DNA from: Corynebacterium sp.
GTDB lineage: Bacteria; Actinomycetota; Actinomycetes; Mycobacteriales; Mycobacteriaceae
NCBI RefSeq assembly: GCF_030532965.1
Contig: NZ_JAUNKC010000004.1
Span: 88,426 to 152,425 of the forward strand
Length of the DNA stretch: 64,000 nt
Direction: 5' to 3'
Shown here: piece after piece, positions 30,566 through 39,025 of the stretch
Layout of the letters: the number at the start of each line of letters is the position of its first letter
How positions within the stretch are numbered: position 1 is the first letter of the stretch
Made by a program: the position numbers and the translations under genes
Notes under the pieces: model-generated
Database searches by the model: none
What the model saw: the letters and a program-made list of their open reading frames with translations, nothing else
What the model was told of the DNA's origin: nothing

Positions 30566-31090
30566 ATGGCTACATTAACTATTATTTCGGCTGGGCTTGC
30601 ATCGCCTTCTTCTTCCGTGGAACTGGGGCAATTAATCGCTGCCCCTATCCTTTCCGCGCGTGATGACATGGAACTAAAAGTTATTGAGATCAAGGATTTA
30701 GGCCACGATCTTATAGATTTCATGACGACGGGCGGAATTTGTACCCCGCAGCTTGAACAAACCATCGACACGGTCACCGAGTCCGATGCATTAATCGTGG
30801 TCACTCCCGTTTTTCAGGCTTCCTACTCCGGGATATTTAAGCTGTTTTTCGACGCAATCCCCATGGAATCACTCAAGAACACGCCAGTTATCCTTGCTGC
30901 TAACGCGGGTTCGCAACGGCACGCACTCGTCATTGAATACGCGATCCGGCCGTTGTTCTCTTTCTTCAAAGCCCGCATAGTCCCAACTGGCATCTTGGTT
31001 ACTCCTGCCGATCGAACCCCTGAGGCCTGGCCGCTTCTACTAGAGCGCATTGATCGCGCCGCCAACGAAATGTGTTCGCTGATTAAGTAA
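30566..31090 (+). CDS. NADPH-dependent FMN reductase family protein
   Basis: A 174-residue flavodoxin-fold protein of the MsuE/SsuE-like FMN reductase family, giving reduced FMN to a partner oxygenase or acting as a quinone/azo reductase. The FMN-binding part is the loop after the first strand (ISAGLASPSSS) and the TPVFQASYSGIFKLFFDAI segment; NAGSQRHALVIEYAIRPLF forms the later helix. No partner monooxygenase gene is near. The HEPN-CBS-like gene follows 68 bases downstream. Confidence 0.85.
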   Translation: MATLTIISAGLASPSSSVELGQLIAAPILSARDDMELKVIEIKDLGHDLIDFMTTGGICTPQLEQTIDTVTESDALIVVTPVFQASYSGIFKLFFDAIPMESLKNTPVILAANAGSQRHALVIEYAIRPLFSFFKARIVPTGILVTPADRTPEAWPLLLERIDRAANEMCSLIK

Positions 31091-31158
31091 CGCAAATCGG
31101 TGATTGTCACATCACTCGCTGCTGTCATGAGCCAGATCGGCTCACTACTATTGGCGGT

Positions 31159-31899
31159 ATGGACGTCGATCTTAACCATCACCGCGCGTTCCCGTTCCTC
31201 GCAGCCTTTAACGACATCGAGCGGCATCTCCGGCATCGGCTCAGCGCCCGACACAGCGATAGCTTTAGCAGAATGGTTCGTGATGCCGAGCGCATTCGCA
31301 TCCTTGGTTCGCAGGAAGCGGAAACGTTGCTGGAGTACGCTGAGCTGCGCAACGCCATTTCACATGGTGAATACGACGAAAATTTCCAGCCAATCGCCGA
31401 GCCGAATGTCGATACGCTTCGGCGCATTGAAAAGATCCGCGACCAGCTACTACATCCGGCAACGGCACTGCAGGTATTGGGCGGACAACGAGTGGCAACA
31501 TACTCTCCTTCCACGACTTTTGGTGAACTTCTCCGCGCCCGCCACGGAAAGTACCCGGTGTATTCCGAAGGCTCATTTATCACGGTTGTGCAGGATCAAG
31601 ACGTGGTGCGATGGATTGCAACTCGTCCCCGGACAGACTCCCTGATAACCATCGATACTAACGACACCATCGACGAGCTTCTGCGCTCTGAAGTCATGGC
31701 TATCAGCCGAAAATCATGCGTTTTCCTAGGCCGCAACGCCACCCCAACCGCAGTTATAACAGCCATGACCACACCGCTTGATGGGCACCTGCCAAGTGCC
31801 ATAATCATTAACGAATCCGGTAAACCGCATCAGAAACCGCTGCGGATCGTGACTGGTTCCGACGTCGCGCTATTGGTGGAGAAGCTTTCCCGCGCCTAA
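31159..31899 (+). CDS. HEPN-like N-terminal domain plus CBS-like C-terminal region
   Basis: A 246-residue protein not assigned to a named family. Residues 10-105 are helical, with FNDIERHLRHRL and then ELRNAISHG; RNAISH (Arg64, His69) fits the R-x4-H motif of HEPN ribonucleases. Residues 105-240 resemble two CBS repeats (VATYSPSTTFGELL..., PVYSEGSFITVVQDQDVVRWIA). A nucleotide-sensing RNA-binding or RNase protein is conceivable (inference). Its neighbour is an AAA ATPase 240 bases on. Coding strand is C-rich like the rest of the area, so no sign of recent transfer. Confidence 0.6.
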   Translation: MDVDLNHHRAFPFLAAFNDIERHLRHRLSARHSDSFSRMVRDAERIRILGSQEAETLLEYAELRNAISHGEYDENFQPIAEPNVDTLRRIEKIRDQLLHPATALQVLGGQRVATYSPSTTFGELLRARHGKYPVYSEGSFITVVQDQDVVRWIATRPRTDSLITIDTNDTIDELLRSEVMAISRKSCVFLGRNATPTAVITAMTTPLDGHLPSAIIINESGKPHQKPLRIVTGSDVALLVEKLSRA

Positions 31900-31956
31900 C
31901 GCAGCCGCTTGTCGACGCCCATCAAGCGCCCGGTCGAGCCCCGCGTCGACCGTACC

Positions 31957-31980
31957 AGCCCCACGGTTAGCCCCACGGTT
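31957..31980. repeat. Tandem 12-base direct repeat
   Basis: AGCCCCACGGTT occurs twice in immediate succession just after the HEPN-CBS-like gene. It is too short to assign a role. Confidence 0.6.
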
Positions 31981-32023
31981 ATGGCGGCATTGATGGTGTT
32001 TCGGTGGTTTTAAACTTTCTATA

Positions 32024-32052
32024 TTTTCTACAAAATTTACGTTTTCTATAAT
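32024..32052 (+). promoter_or_regulatory. Candidate promoter of AAA ATPase gene
   Basis: A perfect TATAAT at 32047-32052 follows, after 17 bases, TTTTCT at 32024-32029, inside an AT-rich tract. The -35 is poor, but the -10 is ideal. This suggests the ATPase gene is transcribed independently of the HEPN-CBS-like gene. Confidence 0.5.
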
Positions 32053-32141
32053 ATCTATCGATTCTTCGGTCTGAGCCGGGTACGATGGCGGTGACAGTTA
32101 AGCCATCAACACACCACCGGCCAGGAAAAGCGACAATAACT

Positions 32142-33320
32142 ATGAATGCAGCACGCAAGAATCCATCAACACGCCGCAATGCTGAGAAGCCCCAAGCGCG
32201 TAATCAATTCCGCCCCAGTTTCGGGATGTCGCCGCTGTACCTAGCAGGTCGCGATAACTGGATTCGCTCTTTTCAACTCAGCTTGTTTGAACCAGGCAAC
32301 CCGATCCGTGTATCACTCGTATCCGGTCCGCGCGGTATCGGTAAAACTGTTTTGCTTAATGAATTTGAAGACATAGCAACGCAATACGGCTGGATCGTGT
32401 TACGGGCAGACCCTCGCCCCACCATGATTACCCACCTGATGGAGACCGTCATTCCCGCCGCCGTCACTGCACTTCAAGACCCCGGCGATGGAAAGACCAA
32501 ACGAAGTGACGGCACAAAACGCACCATCAGTGGCATCTCCATAGCAGGTGTCGGCGGAATAGACTTCGATATTTCTGCCGCAGCGGCTCCGGTTCCCACG
32601 CTCAATACGATGTTGCGTGCACTATTGACTGCCGTCGAAGGAGTCTTTATCACCATTGACGAGGTGCAATCCGTACCGACCGAACAAATGCGAGAATTGG
32701 CTACTACCATTCAGGATTTACGACGCGACGATCTTAATATCGCATTCGCCGGGGCCGGGCTCGCCGCGGGAATCAATGATTTACTCACCCACGAAGGCAT
32801 GACCTTTCTTCGGCGCGCCGAATACATCGAATTAGGAATGGTCGATGCCAAATCCGCAGCCGCAACGTTGGAAGAAACCATGGCGGAAGGACAAAAACAG
32901 TTCGATCCCGACGCGCTGTCACTGGCTACGGAGATCACCAAAGGATATCCCTACCTGATTCAAACTGTCGGTTCCCTATCGTGGGCACAAGCAGAAATTG
33001 ACCACAAAGACACGGTCGATGTTGCCACCATCGAAACCATCACAGCGGACGTCATCTACCGGATGGAGCAACAAGTCCATCGCCCAGCGTTTCTTGGGCT
33101 AAGCGAACGCGAGCAGGAGTTCCTGCACCACATGGCTATGTTAGGTCCGGAACCTGCCAGCACCGCGGAGATAGCCAATCGGATGGGATTAAAGGCAAAT
33201 GTTGCCTCGCAGGTGCGCGCCAAGCTGATCAGCCGCGAATTAATATACCCGCCGGTTCGCGGCAAAGTAGATTTCACGCTACCTTATGCGCGGGAGTTTG
33301 TGCTTTCACATGGCAGCTAG
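32142..33320 (+). CDS. AAA (AAA_16-like) ATPase with C-terminal winged helix
   Basis: A 392-residue ATPase. The P-loop GPRGIGKT is at about 62-69 and the Walker B FITIDEVQ at about 170-176; a Sensor-1-like FAGAGLA follows. The end (from about residue 320) looks like a winged helix with STAEIANRMGLKANVASQVRAKLI. This matches the archaeal-type/STAND-like ATPases often seen beside toxins or prophage. The start is uncertain: ATG 32142 has AGGAAAAG 13 bases ahead, while ATG 32085 has almost no site; the conserved part begins at FRPSFG. Function unknown. Confidence 0.75.
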   Translation: MNAARKNPSTRRNAEKPQARNQFRPSFGMSPLYLAGRDNWIRSFQLSLFEPGNPIRVSLVSGPRGIGKTVLLNEFEDIATQYGWIVLRADPRPTMITHLMETVIPAAVTALQDPGDGKTKRSDGTKRTISGISIAGVGGIDFDISAAAAPVPTLNTMLRALLTAVEGVFITIDEVQSVPTEQMRELATTIQDLRRDDLNIAFAGAGLAAGINDLLTHEGMTFLRRAEYIELGMVDAKSAAATLEETMAEGQKQFDPDALSLATEITKGYPYLIQTVGSLSWAQAEIDHKDTVDVATIETITADVIYRMEQQVHRPAFLGLSEREQEFLHHMAMLGPEPASTAEIANRMGLKANVASQVRAKLISRELIYPPVRGKVDFTLPYAREFVLSHGS

Positions 33321-33339
33321 ATCCAGCACCAAGCCGTTG

Positions 33340-33385
33340 AAAAAACCAAAAAGTGCGCCGCAAGCAAAACCCACTGCGACGCACT
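33340..33385 (-). terminator. Terminator after hisS
   Basis: Eleven-bp stem (33352-33362 with 33375-33385) that is complete only in minus-strand RNA, where one pair is G-U; it is followed by TTTTTGGTTTTTT. It is a standard intrinsic terminator for hisS. Confidence 0.85.
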
Positions 33386-33405
33386 CTGTTAATCGGATTC
33401 GGTAA

Positions 33406-34689
33406 CTAGGCCTCGTTGTCGATCAAGGCGGAAATGGTCTCCACCGCACTTTCAAGCGCAATGGTTTCTTGCTCGTGATCGCGCAAATTCTTCACCGCAA
33501 CCGTCCCGGTTTCCAGTTCGCTTTCGCCAAGAACTAATGCGAACTTTGCACCCGCCCGGTCAGCGCCCTTCATCGCGCCTTTCAGTCCCCGATCGCCGTA
33601 ACTCATATCGGTACGGATACCGGCGGCACGCAGCGCGTCAACAAGCGTGACCATGCGTTGCTTGGCGGCGCTGCCCAAGGCGACGCCAAATACGTCCACC
33701 CGGCTACCATCCGAAGCCGATTTTTGTTCCGCCTGCAACGCTAATAATGCGCGGTCAACGCCCAACCCGAAACCAATACCGGAAAGCTCCTGGCCGCCTA
33801 ATTGAGCCATCAAACCGTCGTAACGACCGCCGCCGCCGATGCCGGATTGTGCGCCAAGACCGTCGTGTACGAATTCAAAACAGGTTTTAGTGTAATAGTC
33901 CAGGCCCCGGACCATGCGGGGATTGACCTCATAGGCGACCCCTAGATCATCCAATAAACCAGTAACGGTTTCGAAGTGAGCTCGGCATTCATCTGAGAGA
34001 TAGTCCAGCATGAGCGGGGCATCCGCTGTCATTTCTTTCACCTCGGGGCGCTTATCGTCGAGCACCCGTAGCGGGTTTATCTCCGCGCGGCGTCGGGTTT
34101 CGTCGTCAAGCGGTAATTTGAACAAAAACTCTTGCAGTTTTTCCCGGTAGGTGGGCCGACAACTGCTATCGCCCAAAGATGTCAGCTCCAGTCGGTACCC
34201 CGAAAGCCCGATGCTTCTAAAGCACCGGTCAGCCAGGGCGATTACCTCAGCGTCGAGCGCGGGATCGTCGACACCTATAGCCTCAACGCCCACCTGTTGC
34301 AATTGCCGGTACCGACCAGCCTGCGGACGTTCATAGCGGAAAAACGGCCCGTAGTAGCACAACTTCACCGGCAACTGGCCCCGATCCAGGTTGTGTTCGA
34401 TAACCGCACGCATTACGCCAGCTGTGCCTTCTGGGCGCAGCGTAACCATGCGATCACCACGATCGGCGAAGGAGTACATTTCCTTGGAAACAACGTCGGT
34501 GGATTCACCAACACCACGGGCAAACAGCGCAGTTTCTTCGAAGACAGGAAGCTCAATATGGTCGTATCCCGCCAACCGAGCCTGATGCGCAAATGTATCC
34601 CGAATGTTAATGAACTCGGCGGATACTGGCGGGATATAGTCCGGCACGCCCTTGGGTGCCGTTATTTTAGAAAGCTTCTTGTCAGTCAC
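33406..34689 (-). CDS. hisS: Histidyl-tRNA synthetase
   Basis: Class II synthetase charging tRNA-His. 427 residues: motif 2 region [23 protein letters not shown], the His-A loop as [12 protein letters not shown], motif 3 [13 protein letters not shown], then a C-terminal anticodon domain. GTG start with AAGG upstream. It follows the MBL hydrolase gene after about 45 bases on the same strand, the arrangement usual in corynebacteria. Confidence 0.97.
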   Translation of the reverse strand: MTDKKLSKITAPKGVPDYIPPVSAEFINIRDTFAHQARLAGYDHIELPVFEETALFARGVGESTDVVSKEMYSFADRGDRMVTLRPEGTAGVMRAVIEHNLDRGQLPVKLCYYGPFFRYERPQAGRYRQLQQVGVEAIGVDDPALDAEVIALADRCFRSIGLSGYRLELTSLGDSSCRPTYREKLQEFLFKLPLDDETRRRAEINPLRVLDDKRPEVKEMTADAPLMLDYLSDECRAHFETVTGLLDDLGVAYEVNPRMVRGLDYYTKTCFEFVHDGLGAQSGIGGGGRYDGLMAQLGGQELSGIGFGLGVDRALLALQAEQKSASDGSRVDVFGVALGSAAKQRMVTLVDALRAAGIRTDMSYGDRGLKGAMKGADRAGAKFALVLGESELETGTVAVKNLRDHEQETIALESAVETISALIDNEA

Positions 34690-34734
34690 GCTCTAATACC
34701 TTAGTAGGCGGAGGCCTGGTAATACCAGTATCGG

Positions 34735-35373
34735 TTAGGCAAAGTCCGCCAAAAATGGGTTGCCGCGTTTCTCAGCCCGCACTGTCGTCATCGGACCGTG
34801 CCCCGGCAGCACCTGGAGATCATCGGATAAGCCCATGACCTGCTTCTGCAGCGACTTCATCATGTCAGAATGCGAGGAATGCGGGAGATCGGTCCGCCCA
34901 ATTGAGCCTTGAAAAAGCACGTCTCCGCTGAATACGATTTCCTCTCCCGCAATCATCACGCACCCTGGGGAATGCCCTGGCGCATGCTTTACGACGAATT
35001 CTTCACCGCCGATCTCAATCCGATCTTCATCCGAAAAGAACCGAAGATCCTTGATCGGGGTCATGTTTTCCGCATCGAATAGGATCTGTGATTCGCGGGA
35101 CACCCCTTCCCCGCATTCCAACATAAATGCATCTGCTTGATGGATATAAACTGGAACCCCATAACGCGCCGCAAGAGTGCCCGCATCACGCGTGTGGTCG
35201 ATATGTCCGTGAGTAAGGACGATTTGTTCGAGCTCAATACCATTTTCTGTAAAGTACTCCACCAATTGCTTCGCGGCATGCATACCTGGGTCGATGACCG
35301 TTGCTTTTGAATCATGAACAGCGACAAAACAATTAGTTTGATAAGGCCCCGCGGGGAAACCGAAAATCTCCAT
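34735..35373 (-). CDS. Metallo-beta-lactamase fold hydrolase (glyoxalase II-like)
   Basis: A 212-residue MBL-fold hydrolase of the YcbL/GloB-like group. The metal motif is THGHIDHTRD, with the further ligands in KHAPGHSPGC, FSGDVLF and LPGHGPMTT. In corynebacteria, which use mycothiol rather than glutathione, the thioester substrate would not be a glutathione ester. It starts at ATG 35373 with no strong site. Adjacent to hisS; cotranscribed with it is plausible. Confidence 0.88.
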   Translation of the reverse strand: MEIFGFPAGPYQTNCFVAVHDSKATVIDPGMHAAKQLVEYFTENGIELEQIVLTHGHIDHTRDAGTLAARYGVPVYIHQADAFMLECGEGVSRESQILFDAENMTPIKDLRFFSDEDRIEIGGEEFVVKHAPGHSPGCVMIAGEEIVFSGDVLFQGSIGRTDLPHSSHSDMMKSLQKQVMGLSDDLQVLPGHGPMTTVRAEKRGNPFLADFA

Positions 35374-35393
35374 GGGCTTTACCCTACCCCAGA

Positions 35394-35429
35394 CAAAGAA
35401 AAACCCAGCCGACTGAGCAATCGGCTGGG
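35394..35429 (-). terminator. Terminator after tpx
   Basis: Nine-bp stem CCCAGCCGA/TCGGCTGGG (35404-35412, 35421-35429), followed on the minus strand by TTTTTCTTT. Classic intrinsic terminator. Confidence 0.9.
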
Positions 35430-35446
35430 CGCTCGTCTTTCAGGAC

Positions 35447-35944
35447 TTAGCTCAGTGCTGCGATAGCAGCATCGTAATCTGGTTCGTGACCGATCTCATT
35501 GACCAGCTGGGAATGAATAACTGTGCCGTCTTCGTCCACAACGATGACCGCACGTGCCAGCAAACCGGCCAGTGGCGATTCCGTTAAAGTCACGCCGAAG
35601 TCGGAGCCAAAGCTGGAGCGGAACGACGAAGCCGCAGTAACGTTTTCGATTCCCTCCGCGCCGCAGAACCGGTCCAAGGCAAACGGCAAATCCGCGGAGA
35701 CACACACCACATTGGCGTTCTCCAACCGAGAAACTTCTTCGTTGAAACGTCGAACCGACTGTGCGCAAACACCAGTGTCGATTGATGGGAAAATATTGAG
35801 GACAATGCGTTTGCCAGCAAATGATCCTTCGGTGATGTCTGCCAAATCCGTTCCTACGACGGTAAACGATGGGACCTTGCTACCTACGGTCGGCAATTCG
35901 CCAGCAGTGTCCACTGGGGTGCCTTTGAAATGAGTTTTAGCCAT
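35447..35944 (-). CDS. tpx: Thiol peroxidase
   Basis: Atypical two-Cys peroxiredoxin that reduces hydroperoxides, probably via thioredoxin. ATG 35944 gives 165 residues beginning [11 protein letters not shown], close to E. coli Tpx; AAGG lies 7 bases ahead. The peroxidatic Cys is in [12 protein letters not shown] and the resolving Cys in LDRFCGAEG. Transcribed alone, away from the cyclophilin gene. Confidence 0.95.
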   Translation of the reverse strand: MAKTHFKGTPVDTAGELPTVGSKVPSFTVVGTDLADITEGSFAGKRIVLNIFPSIDTGVCAQSVRRFNEEVSRLENANVVCVSADLPFALDRFCGAEGIENVTAASSFRSSFGSDFGVTLTESPLAGLLARAVIVVDEDGTVIHSQLVNEIGHEPDYDAAIAALS

Positions 35945-36285
35945 GCCCATACCTTAAGTACTTTTTCCGACGTCCGCCACACTTACATGCACAGCACGGC
36001 CACACAAGACACCGTTAATGACCGTGACCATGGCTTTTAGAACCCCCTTTTAACGAAACGACGTCCCAGAAAACCACAACTGCTAGTTGTGGATTCGCTT
36101 TTCGACGCTAAAAGTTGCTCCCATCCCCGACCAAACACAACCACTGGCGCGTCTTCATTCGCCCGTTCTTTCGGCGAGCTTTGTCTATTTGGTTTTTCTA
36201 AGGGTTAGAATGGTCGCTGGTTCTCGTTCCGCATATCGTTGGAGCGACGTTATCGTAGACGCACATTCAAAGTGAGGAAATTAGG
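35945..36285. other. Divergent intergenic region tpx / cyclophilin
   Basis: About 340 bases. One copy of the GCTTTTCGACG word lies at 36097-36107, outside any gene. No clear promoter, repeat or RNA was found; TAGAAT near 36205-36210 could be a -10 for the cyclophilin gene but lacks a good partner. Confidence 0.4.
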
Positions 36286-37146
36286 TTGAGCGACAACAAG
36301 CAACGCCGTCAAGAGGCAATGAGAAGCCTGGAGAAGGAAATCAATAGCCGCGATCGTTCCGAAAAGATGAAGCCACTCGGCGTCATTGTGTCAGCAGCAT
36401 TGGCAATCGTGGTGATCGTCGTCGGCATCGTTTTCGCAACCAAATACAACGGAAGCGAAGAATCAATCGAAGCCTCTGCTGAACCCACATCGACTGAAGC
36501 TTTGCCGGAACAGAACCTCACTCCGCTGAGCCTCAGCCGCAAAAATCCGCTGCCAGAGACAGTCACCTGTGCATACAACGAGGATGGGTCGGAAGCAGCT
36601 AAGAAGGTCTCGCTCCCTCCTACTGAGAATGTCTCTACTTCTGGCACCGCGAAAGTAACCTTGCAAACAAACAAGGGAGCCATCGAATTAGAGCTTGATC
36701 GCGCCGTATCACCTTGTACGGTCAACGCAATCACGCACCTTGCTTCCGAGGGTTACTACAACGACAGCGTGTGCCACCGCTTAACCACTTCCGGTATCAA
36801 GGTTCTCCAATGTGGCGATCCATCAGGTACAGGCGCAGGTGGTCCTGGTTTCCAGTTTGCTAACGAGTTCCCAACCGATGAAGCCTCCGACGCCGAAAAA
36901 CTGGCTCCTGTGGTTTACCCACGAGGCACCATCGCTATGGCTAATGCAGGTGCCGATACCAACGGTTCACAGTTCTTCCTCAACTACGGTGATTCGCCTC
37001 TTGAGCCGAACTACACCTACTTCGGCAAGATTTCCGAATCTGGACTTAAGGTTCTGGACGAAATCGCAGCCGCTGGCACCAAGGAAGGCAATGAGGATGG
37101 CAGCCCGGCCGAAGAAATTAAGATTGAATCTGCTTCGGTTAGCTAA
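36286..37146 (+). CDS. Membrane-anchored cyclophilin-type peptidyl-prolyl isomerase
   Basis: A 286-residue protein: basic N-terminus, one membrane helix at about 31-52 (GVIVSAALAIVVIVVGIVFA), a Ser/Glu-rich spacer, then an extracytoplasmic cyclophilin domain (110-280). The domain has the family core MANAGADTNGSQFF and PNYTYFGK. It should help fold secreted proteins. TTG start at 36286 with a purine-rich AGTGAGGAA before it. It stands directly before three small secreted proteins but is separated from them by a strong terminator. Confidence 0.93.
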   Translation: MSDNKQRRQEAMRSLEKEINSRDRSEKMKPLGVIVSAALAIVVIVVGIVFATKYNGSEESIEASAEPTSTEALPEQNLTPLSLSRKNPLPETVTCAYNEDGSEAAKKVSLPPTENVSTSGTAKVTLQTNKGAIELELDRAVSPCTVNAITHLASEGYYNDSVCHRLTTSGIKVLQCGDPSGTGAGGPGFQFANEFPTDEASDAEKLAPVVYPRGTIAMANAGADTNGSQFFLNYGDSPLEPNYTYFGKISESGLKVLDEIAAAGTKEGNEDGSPAEEIKIESASVS

Positions 37147-37160
37147 AATTCACACAACTT

Positions 37161-37212
37161 AAGAAAAATGCCACGCTCGCCCAATTCCGGCTTTCGTGGC
37201 ATTTTTTCTTTT
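37161..37212 (+). terminator. Terminator after cyclophilin gene
   Basis: Nine-bp stem AATGCCACG/CGTGGCATT (37167-37175, 37195-37203) flanked by AAGAAAAA and TTTTTCTTTTT, so it could work in both directions. Confidence 0.9.
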
Positions 37213-37554
37213 TACGACCTAGTTTTGCAATTTACATGACCCAGCCTTGCGCAATATTTCACATCTCCACCCCACCCAATAAGGGGTAAATGCTCACTTT
37301 TAACTCATTATTTCAAGCTTTTTCTTCGTTTATATTTATATTTCTGTTAACTCAATGTAACATTTAGCCCATCAACTCAGTTGATATTAAATGAAGCCCT
37401 CAAGCTTCTTGCCAGCAACGGCAATAAAGCCTATCTTGTTGGTAGCGATCCGAAGGCCTCAGCCTATTTGCCGACTGCGGTTTGGATCGACAAAACCCGG
37501 ATTCCCTCAAGGGCTTCCGACGATCTACACCCACCGTTTCGAAAGAAGACAAGT
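37213..37554. other. AT-rich leader/promoter region before first small secreted gene
   Basis: About 340 bases of AT-rich DNA. A frame of 58 codons runs into the secreted protein gene but carries no recognisable protein and no ribosome site. Several short complementary stretches (for example AAGCCCT near 37393 and AGGGCTT near 37510) could fold. No promoter could be fixed. Confidence 0.4.
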
Positions 37555-37827
37555 ATGAAGCGCATTCTCCGCAATTCTCTTGTGGCAACCGTTGCTGCGG
37601 TTACCATTGCTACCGCAACCCCAGCCATGGCCCAGGAAGAAACCACCGAGGGTGGCACCTCGTTTGGTGACGTTCTCATCGGCATGTCATCGCTTTCCAC
37701 CGATGAAAACGGACTTTTAAGTGCCACCAAAACGAAGGAATGGATCAATCTAATTGATACCATCATCCGAACCATCACCAATGCTTTCTCCCTGGCAGGC
37801 AACACCTTCACCCAATTCAATAAATAA
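37555..37827 (+). CDS. Small secreted protein 1 of tandem family (90 aa)
   Basis: A 90-residue Sec substrate starting MKRILRNSL, with a signal peptide ending in the likely cleavage site AMA-QEE (about 26/27), so the mature part is about 64 residues. The mature start is acidic; the end is a hydrophobic/amphipathic stretch WINLIDTIIRTITNAF followed by FNK. The part SFGDVLIG...GLLSAT..EWI aligns by eye with the next gene's product, so they are paralogues. The longer frame from 37381 has no ribosome site. No known family; a surface or mycomembrane peptide is possible. Confidence 0.8.
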   Translation: MKRILRNSLVATVAAVTIATATPAMAQEETTEGGTSFGDVLIGMSSLSTDENGLLSATKTKEWINLIDTIIRTITNAFSLAGNTFTQFNK

Positions 37828-37995
37828 GAACATCGCTTACCCTTCTACTTTCATTGCGCCCTTGGTTCTTCAAATACTGAACACCTAAACGTGACTGGGC
37901 TACGGATTATGTCGAAATCTGTCTTTAGCCACGAGGTTCAATGAAAGAAAACGGAAGTGACAAAGACGACACACAGGAAAATCCCATTGTTTTCC

Positions 37996-38024
37996 TTGCA
38001 AATGTCCAGCTCTTTCGTTATAGT
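37996..38024 (+). promoter_or_regulatory. Promoter of second small secreted gene
   Basis: TTGCAA (37996-38001), 17 bases, TATAGT (38019-38024). Transcription would start about 36 bases before the ATG at 38068. This is the clearest promoter in the window and shows the second gene can be transcribed alone. Confidence 0.7.
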
Positions 38025-38067
38025 AGTCGCAGGCTTGTTCCTAAAGATTCAAACATAAGGAAAATTC

Positions 38068-38430
38068 ATGAAGCTTTTCTCCCGCAAAGCAGTCCTCGCA
38101 CTAACCACCGCAGCAGCAGTTTCCGTTTCTGCATTCAGCCCAGCGATTGCACAGGAAAATGACTCCCAGAGCGGTTCCGGCAGCTCCTCGAGCAGCTCTT
38201 CCGCATCCGAAAGTTGCGAAAAGAAGCACGAGGGAAACAAAGAGGAAATCCGCAAGTGCAATGAAAACCTTTCTTTCGGTGAGCAGCTGAAGCAAGGCTC
38301 TCGGGACAAGGACGGAAAGATTTCCGCCAAGGGCATCGGCGAATGGATCGCTATCATCGGCACCATCATCACTGTGATGACCTCCGTTCTGACCTTCGTT
38401 TCCAAGGTTCCTAACCTGTTCAACAAGTAA
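38068..38430 (+). CDS. Small secreted protein 2 of tandem family (120 aa)
   Basis: Starts MKLFSRKAVLAL; signal peptide with a likely cut after AIA (about 28), giving a mature chain of about 92 residues. Mature part: a Ser-rich spacer, then two cysteines (SESCEKK and RKCNEN) that may form a disulfide, then SFGEQLKQGS...ISAKGIGEWI shared with protein 1, and a hydrophobic C-terminal helix IAIIGTIITVMTSVLTFVSK ending FNK. Preceded by TTCAAACATAAGGA, a good ribosome site. No recognised family; resembles short membrane-active or channel-forming peptides in layout only. Confidence 0.82.
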   Translation: MKLFSRKAVLALTTAAAVSVSAFSPAIAQENDSQSGSGSSSSSSSASESCEKKHEGNKEEIRKCNENLSFGEQLKQGSRDKDGKISAKGIGEWIAIIGTIITVMTSVLTFVSKVPNLFNK

Positions 38431-38455
38431 TTCGTTACATGTGTTTTCTTCCAAT

Positions 38456-38482
38456 CGCCTCCCCCGCGGGAGGCGTTTGTTG
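38456..38482 (+). terminator. Terminator after second small secreted gene
   Basis: Eight-bp stem CGCCTCCC/GGGAGGCG (38456-38463, 38468-38475) with a CCGC loop, followed by TTTGTTG. It separates the second and third genes. Confidence 0.75.
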
Positions 38483-38534
38483 TAGGATCACGCATGTATT
38501 TACGTCATTCTTTCGAATAAGGACATCCCACCAC

Positions 38535-38969
38535 ATGAAGCTAAAGAAAAGCCTGATTGCGATGGCAACAGCAAGCGCTGTTGTATTCAGTGGCACTATC
38601 TCCCCGGTACACGCACAGGAAACCACCACCACTGAGGCTGTCACCGAGACCACAACCACCACCGATGAAGTAGTTTCCGTCGAAACCGACTCGGACAAGA
38701 CGGCAGCGAACACCACCGCAACGGAAAAGCCTGGTGATTCCAAGAAGGAAAGCACTGGTTCTTCCACCTCAAACGTGCTCGATACCATTCGGGGGATCTT
38801 CGGTTACAAGAAGTCTGATGACAGCACTTCTGATTCTGACACATCCGGCGAGGACAAGCCAGAATCCAAGACGGATACCATCTTGTCATGGATCAAATTG
38901 GTATCAGTCGTAATCACGACCTTGACCGGCTTGGTCACCTTGATCTCAAAGGTTAATAGCCTGAATTAA
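38535..38969 (+). CDS. Small secreted protein 3 of tandem family (144 aa)
   Basis: Starts MKLKKSLIAMATAS; signal peptide with a likely cut at VHA-QE (about 27). The mature chain is Thr/Ser/Glu/Asp-rich (for about 90 residues, low complexity, possibly glycosylated) and ends with SWIKLVSVVITTLTGLVTLISK..NSLN, the same kind of hydrophobic C-terminal segment as its two neighbours. A second hydrophobic patch LDTIRGIFGY lies mid-chain. AAGGA precedes ATG at about 12 bases; the longer upstream frame contains the previous terminator and is not coding. Unknown function. Confidence 0.82.
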   Translation: MKLKKSLIAMATASAVVFSGTISPVHAQETTTTEAVTETTTTTDEVVSVETDSDKTAANTTATEKPGDSKKESTGSSTSNVLDTIRGIFGYKKSDDSTSDSDTSGEDKPESKTDTILSWIKLVSVVITTLTGLVTLISKVNSLN

Positions 38970-38989
38970 ACAGAGATTAGCCAGAACTC

Positions 38990-39025
38990 AAAGGCGGTGC
39001 CAGAACTTGGTACCGCCTTTGTTTT
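38990..39025 (+). terminator. Terminator between third secreted gene and rel
   Basis: Twelve-bp stem with one wobble (38990-39001, 39009-39020), followed by GTTTT. It lies against the rel stop codon and should end the rightward transcript; on the other strand it also starts with A-runs, so it may serve both. Confidence 0.85.

Noticed and set aside
37381-37554. N-terminal extension of the first small secreted protein (58 residues)
   Set aside because: No ribosome binding site, and it would bury the signal peptide inside the protein; ATG 37555 restores a normal Sec signal.
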